Positions 58,931-64,000 of a stretch of 64,000 bases of DNA are shown one piece after another. Every line of letters starts with the position of its first letter. Positions within the stretch are counted from its first letter, which is position 1. Source of the stretch: Toxorhynchites rutilus septentrionalis (taxonomy: Eukaryota; Arthropoda; Insecta; Diptera; Culicidae); NCBI RefSeq assembly GCF_029784135.1, contig NC_073744.1, positions 35,602,061 through 35,666,060 of the forward strand, in the 5' to 3' direction. The notes beneath the pieces were generated by a model. The model was not told where the DNA came from and did not search any database. It saw only the letters and a program-made list of their open reading frames with translations. A program made the translations under genes and the position numbers.

Positions 58931-60465
58931 ACTAGCTGACCCGGCAAACTTCGTCCCACCCAAAATTAATTTTTTGTTAGGCGTCGTGCACAAATTACGT
59001 AACGTGTGAAGGGGGAGAGGGACTCCAAAATCTGGATTTTTAGCGTTAGGTAATTTGTGCACGATGCCTTATCAATACCTTCAAACAATCACGTTTTCTT
59101 ACTAAGCGCAGAACTGTTCATTGAATGATCTTCTAATCTACCATTTAAAATTACCTTTTTCTATAAATTTCGTAGCTCTACCAAAGCTCTTCATTATAAT
59201 ATCAGATTATTTTCAGACACAATTCTCGTAGATTTTTCAACCACTTGCAAATAACACGTTTCTCCGTTACATGGAATGAATGTTTGATACAGAAAATATG
59301 GTAGAAAAAAGACAGTCCTAAATCGAACAATTCCTTTCTCGAGTTTTGCTATTATCAACACATTCGGTGATCCATTTTTTATATAGAAATCGATTCCGTT
59401 AGCGAAAACATCAAATGGACTAACAATATTTGTCACTATGTAATTGTAGAACATATGCGAATTTGAATTTTTCTAATATTCTCATTTTCCTTCATAGTTT
59501 TTCGAAAATTTTCAATTGTCATGTTTGGTTGGAATATGTTTGGTGGAAATATGTGAATTATTTTTACTGGACTCCCTCTCCATTTCAGAGGAGAGAGGGA
59601 TGTCATACCATCATAGAAGCATTTCTCGTATCCAAAAACCCTCACGTTCCAAATTTGGCTCCATTTGCTTGATTAGTTCTCGATTTATGTAGATGTTTAT
59701 GTTTTATTTGTATGGCAGCCCTCTTGCCTTTAGAGAGGGGGAAGGATTGTCAAACCACCGTATAAACAATTATTGTCCCCCAAATTCTCCACCTTATCAA
59801 TCAGCATTCATTTGATTCCAAGAACACTACTGTAGGTCATTTAAATTTGTTTCAGTTTGCTTGATTAGTTCATGAGTTATGCAGAATCGTTTTCATTTGT
59901 ATGGTAGCCCTCCACTTAGAGAGGAGGGAAGGGGTATGTAAACACCATAGAAACATTTATTGCACCCTAAAACCTCCATATGTCAAATTTGGTTCCATTT
60001 GCTTGATTAGTTTTCGAGTTATACAGAAATTTGCGTTACATTTGTATGGCAGCCTCCCCTTAGAGAGGGGGAGGAGTGTCGAACCACCATAGAAACGTTC
60101 CTCGATCCCTTAAACCTTTATATGCCAAGTTTGATTCCATTTGCTTGATAAGTTCTGGAATTATTCAATCCCCCCCCCCCTCTTTAGAGAGGGGGAGGAG
60201 TGTCAAGCCACCATAGAAACATTTATTGCCTCCTAAAACCTCCACATGGCAAATTTGGCTCAGTTCGCTTGATTAGTTCTTGAGTTATGCAGAAATTTAT
60301 GCTTCATTTGTATGGCAGCCCTTAGAGAGGGGGGAAGGGTCTCAAACTATCATAAGAACCTTCCCCGACCCCAAAAACCCCTACATACTAATTTCCATGT
60401 CGATCGGTTCAGTAGTTTCCGCGTCCATAAGAATCAGACAGATAGACATAAATCCATTTTTATAC
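58931..60465 (+). repeat. Composite repeat family R1, long copy with many tandem units
   Basis: It starts AACTAGCTGACCCGGCAAAC. The head is split by a MITE, then comes the body to about 59540, then six or so 145-bp units to 60340 with alternating C and G runs. The end is CAGACAGATAGACATAAATC. Confidence 0.75.
58980..59068. mobile_element. PIF/Harbinger-type MITE, short form
   Basis: The 89-bp element has ends GGCGTCGTGCACAAATTACG and GGTAATTTGTGCACGATGCC and TTA on both sides (58977-58979 and 59069-59071). The empty site TTTTTGTTATCAATACC is present at 48176. Confidence 0.86.
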
Positions 60466-60963
60466 TGTTATGAGCTGTTTCAAGCGCTATTCGGTATGAT
60501 AATAAAATTAACATCCGTCACATAAATGTGCACAGCACAATTGCGCGTAATTTTTCTGAGTTTCAAAATACCTTCTTCAATGTCAAAGTATTCGATCGAG
60601 TTTCCACGCTTAACTCCTAAAAAGCTTCCATATAAATTTGGTTTCTTTCGGTCTGCCACTAACTTGATTAAATCATACTTTTGCCGATATATATTTGACA
60701 GAATGTATGTTTTCCAGTTTACCTAGCATATACTTTCTAAAGAAATTAAATAGCCCTCCAAAACCATCCGTCTTCCCGCTCATTTCGATTACACAAATAT
60801 TTAACTAATTCCAGTTATAATCAGCCAAGCTGTGCCTTCTCACTAAAGGAAACCAATCCTTTTTATTTGTAATTCTCTTTCATGTTTCCGCTACCGAAAT
60901 ACACCAAATCATTGGCGCCATCGGCACCGTCATCCGACGCGCGCACACACACACATCATGCAG
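60466..60963. other. FER intron end
   Basis: No gene. An M1-like mariner end (TATATATTTGACAGAATGTA) occurs at 60689. A CA repeat precedes the acceptor at 60963. Confidence 0.5.
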
Positions 60964-61159
60964 CGGGCAGATCGGGTCGTAAGTTGGACGACGTCATCGA
61001 TAAATACCAGAAAGCCTGCCGGAAGCTGCACCTGGCCCACAACGAGTACGTCCTGCTGCTAAGTGAGGCGGCCGAAATCGAGAAGGATATCCGGACGATA
61101 CTGCTGCCAGGCCTGCTGGAACACCAGCAATCACAGCAGGAGGGATTCATTCTAACTTG
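60964..61159 (+). CDS. FER: FER/FPS homologue, third exon in window (F-BAR helix with HNEYVL motif)
   Basis: The exon reads [20 protein letters not shown], then [15 protein letters not shown], and ends QQEGFILTW. It matches FER [20 protein letters not shown] and the following helix that closes the F-BAR bundle. The start was chosen by phase. The previous exon leaves one base, so an acceptor that supplies two bases is needed, and CATGCAG ending at 60963 is the only nearby AG that does so. Its upstream tract is a CA repeat, not a classic pyrimidine run, so this acceptor is weaker than the others. The donor GTGAGT starts at 61160 and splits a tryptophan codon. The frame is open upstream to 60882, but those residues do not resemble the family. 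Confidence 0.82.
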
Positions 61160-61478
61160 GTGAGTATAATGAGTGGTGCCTCGCGGCTAGCTGGCCTTGC
61201 GCCACTTCTCGCGGTCGTGAGTGTAAAGGAAGAAATTTGCCTTTTCCCCCTACATTTTACATTCGTTGCTATCTTCGCCGCACTAAATCCTAGAGAACAT
61301 AGCCATTAGCAATAGCAGAAGCTAGTTGCGTTACTCAGCGAAAATGCCGGCTCTAACACAAACAACGATGACGAGCAAGAGTAATTTTGAATAATAATAT
61401 CCGGCCCGAAAATTTAGTTCAGTCATGCAAGCTCTCAGGTCTCGAATTTATTTATGTTTCTCGTTTTCCGATCTGCAG
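61160..61478 (+). other. FER homologue intron, 319 bp
   Basis: GT at 61160-61161 and AG at 61477-61478 (TTTTCCGATCTGCAG) bound this short intron. It joins TG and G to make a tryptophan codon. I see no repeat or other gene in it. Confidence 0.8.
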
Positions 61479-61922
61479 GCGTAATCTGCTGCAGGAAATT
61501 TCCAAACTCGGCGACACCACGTCGGACAAGTTCGGCGAAATCCAGCAGCGGATAGAATCCAACGTCACCAGTATCAGTCCGGCCGAGGAATACCGAGAGT
61601 TCACGGAGAAGCACAAGACGACACCCACCGCACCGGTGCTGTTCCAGTTCGACGAGGCACTGGTCGAGGACAGTCTGGGGAAGTTGCAGGCCAACACCCT
61701 GACTGTGGACAACCTGACGGTGGATTGGCTCAAGGCGCGACAGACCGAACTCGAGGGCTCGATCAAAGAGCTGCAGGAAGTGCAGGGCAAGCTGTGCCAG
61801 GAAAACGGAGGCGTGAACGGGTCGACGGTTACGAACGGAAACGGCGGCAGCGGGGGAACCAAACCGTCCACTCCAATCCTGAATGGGTCCAATGGAGCTA
61901 CTGTTAAGGATAGTAATAATAA
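61479..61922 (+). CDS. FER: FER/FPS homologue, fourth exon in window (end of F-BAR extension and coiled coil)
   Basis: This is the longest exon, 444 nt with 147 complete codons. It begins RNLLQEISKLGDTTSDKFGE. A central block includes SPAEEYREFTEKHKTT, which matches FER DPSTEYNNFIDVHRTT. Next come FQFDEALVEDSLGKLQAN, matching FER IEFDTSLLEENENLQAN, and a heptad-like helix ending KELQEVQGKLCQ. The last 40 or so residues form a low-complexity linker rich in Gly, Asn, Ser and Thr that has no clear counterpart in vertebrate FER. The FER family uses this part as the FX domain and coiled coil for oligomerisation and lipid binding. GC content is clearly higher than in the flanking intron, as expected for coding DNA. 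The donor GTAGGT at 61923 is acceptable but not perfect. The frame meets a stop only at 61924, just past it. Confidence 0.86.
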
Positions 61923-61988
61923 GTAGGTCGCAATACAATGAGTGATTGGGCGAGAATAAATAGTTCCAACTTGGTTTTTCATCGGTAG
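61923..61988 (+). other. FER homologue mini-intron, 66 bp
   Basis: The donor is GTAGGT at 61923 and the acceptor is ATCGGTAG ending at 61988. The split AA plus G restores a lysine codon and keeps the frame from NN-K into NSKELIALR. The length is near the usual minimum for dipteran introns. Confidence 0.76.
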
Positions 61989-62166
61989 GAATTCCAAGGA
62001 ACTGATTGCGTTACGCTGCCAGGAGCGCCAAATGCAGAAGCAAGTAGAGATGATTCGAGCTGCGCTGAACGATGTCGGTTGCGAGGAGCTGCCCTCCGGC
62101 TGTGACGACATTTCTTCGATGGAGCATCTGATTGAGAACAAGAAATCAGTCAGCCAGGATCTATCG
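61989..62166 (+). CDS. FER: FER/FPS homologue, fifth exon in window (coiled coil before SH2)
   Basis: This 178-nt exon encodes [20 protein letters not shown], an acidic middle segment ([19 protein letters not shown]) and a final [10 protein letters not shown]. It corresponds to the second coiled-coil segment of FER (QKQALEELKQSVQQLR) that precedes the SH2 domain. The donor GTAAGT at 62167 is perfect and leaves phase 0. The following exons (rest of the linker, SH2 domain and tyrosine kinase domain) must lie beyond 64000. None of their motifs (FLVRES, HRDLAARN) occurs in the window. Confidence 0.82.
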
Positions 62167-62559
62167 GTAAGTTTCGGCGCATTCCGTTTCTTGAGTTGTT
62201 CAAAAGAAACAGAGCTGAACCTCGATAGAAACTTTGCGAAAACATTCGGAAACAGATCGGTTACTTTCCAAATGACACTCAATCATTTTTAATTTGGATG
62301 AAACATTGCACACGGTTTCAGTATAACAGGCTAATCGGACTAATGATCAATTTTTGGGAAGAGCTTATGTATTCCAGAACAAACCTACAATAAGAATTTG
62401 AATCTCAAGAGCCGATTGTTGTATAAAACATAACATTAACTCTGATTTCCAAACTGCAACTCTTTTCCTAATTTGTTATGCGTGGGAGTAAAGAAACAAC
62501 ATGATATGAAGACCTTACTCAAAGGTCGAGTTTGGTAAACATTAACAAATCGCAGGAGT
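62167..62559. other. FER intron start, no feature
   Basis: AT-rich sequence after the donor at 62167. The ORF that continues through the donor is intron read-through. Confidence 0.5.
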
Positions 62560-62906
62560 GAACGTATTCTGATGATGTTACATGATTCTGGTGGTTATTT
62601 CAAATCAAAAAGTCAAGAAGTTTGTAATGATTAAAAATAATTTTAAAAAATCTTTTTAAGTTTCATTGTGATTAAACATTTTTCATCTATGCCCTAGATT
62701 AATGAAGAAAGGGGTGTAATAACTGCTAACTGTTACTAGCCTAATTATTTCTTAGCTTTCAGTACATTATCTGTATTATTATTTTTAATCACAATGAAAT
62801 GTTTAAGCTTAAAACGTTTTTTTACTTATTTTTTATTATTACAAGCTTCTTGACTTTTTCATTTGAAATAACTACTAGAATCATGTTACATCATCAGAAT
62901 ACGTTC
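62560..62906. mobile_element. Foldback MITE, family C-related
   Basis: The ends GAACGTATTCTGATGATGTT and ACATCATCAGAATACGTTC are inverted. Pairing continues over about 115 bp through AAAGTCAAGAAG and CATTGTGATTAAA. The loop carries ATGCCCTAGATTAATGAAGA, shared with 23780. Confidence 0.78.
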
Positions 62907-62941
62907 GTTCTACACAAATTTTGATTTTGTTTCCTTAATTG

Positions 62942-64000
62942 AGCCATTCCATGGCAAACCGATAAAGTGGTTCTCAGATTTTCGTCAAAAGTGGTAGTTT
63001 TGTTCTTTATAGCAAATTATTCGACCCGTATTTTTTTTTTGTTAGGGTGACCATTTCCATTTTAAGGTGGTTCGAAAAATCAATTTTTTTGCATTTTTCC
63101 CAAAAATGACTTTTTTCAAACATTTATTACTTTTGAGCTACTTGACCTATTCAGATGATCGACGAATAAAATTGAAGCCTACTAGCTAGCCTTTCTTGTG
63201 CACCCGTGGCCGAGTGGTTAGCGTCTCACATTATCATGCCGGGTGTTCGGGTTCGAAATTTCCTCCGACTTGCACTGTAGTCACGCGTATTCTACAGTTT
63301 GCCCCGCAGAATACATTTAAGGCGTGTTATTCGGCTTAAGAAATCTCAACTAAGTATTAATAAATGACGCTAATTAATGCCTACGTTGAGACGGCAAAAG
63401 TTTCACAGGGAACGTTAACGCCATTCAAGAAGAAGAAGCTAGCCTTTCTTGAAAAAATAACACACTTGCCAATTAATTGGATTATAATCACATACATCCA
63501 GTCTAGTCGCATTGAAATATTGAACGAAAACTGAAAACATGGTAACTTTGAAAAATCATAACTTAAAAACGAAAAATAACACCTCTCTGGTATTCGGATA
63601 TATTATGTAAAAAAAAAACAGCTTTCAGGAAAAAAATTTAAAAAGATACGGCGCCCGTGGTCCCGAAGCGATGTAAGCTATAAAAAACAAATATGATCAA
63701 TAATTATATGATTAAAATTCAAGCAAGACTAGCTCATTGGCTTTATTTTGATATATCGATCACCTAAATCGGTCCAGTAGATCAAAAGTTATTTTATGAT
63801 TGTAGTGGAAAAAATGGGAAAAAATGATTTTTCGAACCATCGGTTAACTTTAAAAAATCATAACTCAAAATCGAAAAAAAAGCCTCCCTGATTATGTGAA
63901 AAATCCTCAGCTTTCCAGAAAAAATATTAACAATAAAGCGCCTTTGGTCCCGAGACCATGAAAATTATAAAAAACAAATACAATCAATATTAACGAAAAC
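62942..64000. mobile_element. Foldback element, family A, cut by the window edge
   Basis: The left end AGCCATTCCATGGCAAACCG is followed by a plus-oriented unit to about 63470, the spacer near 63500 (CAGTCTAGTCGCATTGAAAT), and two inverse units to the window end (GGTCCCGAGACCATGAAAAT at 63942). A SINE is inserted at 63199. Confidence 0.76.
63199..63436 (+). mobile_element. Feilai-like tRNA-derived SINE, complete insertion
   Basis: A 15-bp target duplication AGCTAGCCTTTCTTG lies at 63184-63198 and 63437-63451. The head TGCACCCGTGGCCGAGTGGT holds an A box and GGGTTCGAAATT a damaged B box. The 3' end is CGCCATTCAAGAAGAAG. About 15 bp after the B box are deleted relative to the copy at 45165. Confidence 0.88.

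Noticed and set aside
61452..62282. 276-residue minus-strand ORF, the second longest in the window
   Set aside because: It is the antisense shadow of the two FER exons and runs through their splice sites.

Overview
This is eukaryotic DNA of mosquito type, most likely Aedes. The inference rests on very long repeat-packed introns, an ITmD37E transposon, Feilai-like tRNA-derived SINEs, an AT-rich base composition, and the protein similarity of the one host gene. No species name can be proved from the sequence alone.

The only protein-coding host gene I can support is the plus-strand homologue of the FER/FPS non-receptor tyrosine kinase (Drosophila Fps85D/FER). Five exons of its N-terminal half lie here: 302-492, 56561-56654, 60964-61159, 61479-61922 and 61989-62166. 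All intron phases agree. They encode the middle and end of the F-BAR domain and the coiled-coil region that follows. The first F-BAR exon lies before the window, and the SH2 and kinase exons lie after it. The first intron in the window is about 56 kb and interrupts the F-BAR domain. A candidate alternative first exon inside it (about 12300-12530) ends in a perfect donor and joins the 56561 exon in frame.

Six intact tRNA genes sit in or beside the repeats of the large intron: four identical tRNA-Trp(CCA), one tRNA-Asn(GTT) and one tRNA-Ile(AAT). There is also one tRNA-Trp pseudogene that has lost its anticodon arm.

Most of the rest is transposable elements, many nested. The clearest is an ITmD37E Tc1/mariner element at 31460-32757 with about 48-bp inverted repeats and a TA duplication. 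Its transposase is almost complete but has a frameshift at its C-terminus. It sits in a retroposed segment with a 12-bp duplication, which itself sits in an older repeat. Other clean nests are: a hAT element (43349-45029, 8-bp duplication) in the 5' end of a mariner-like element, with a dead minus-strand transposase inside it; a SINE (37201-37686) inside a mariner transposase; Tigger-like MITEs inside a Jockey-type LINE and inside a tandem repeat; a TTA-flanked MITE in a composite repeat; and a Feilai-like SINE in a foldback element.

Several families form long hairpins: 3744-3999, 8280-9600, 18169-19180, 23564-23886, 62560-62906 and 62942 to the end. Region 50640-54680 holds a degenerate AT-rich repeat built around GAAAATTGA. 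The GC-richer stretches near 12.2-13.2, 20.2-21.3, 28.2-29.6, 39.2-40.5, 46.9-48, 49.2-50.2 and 55.3-56.5 kb carry no recognisable repeats and may be older unique intron sequence.
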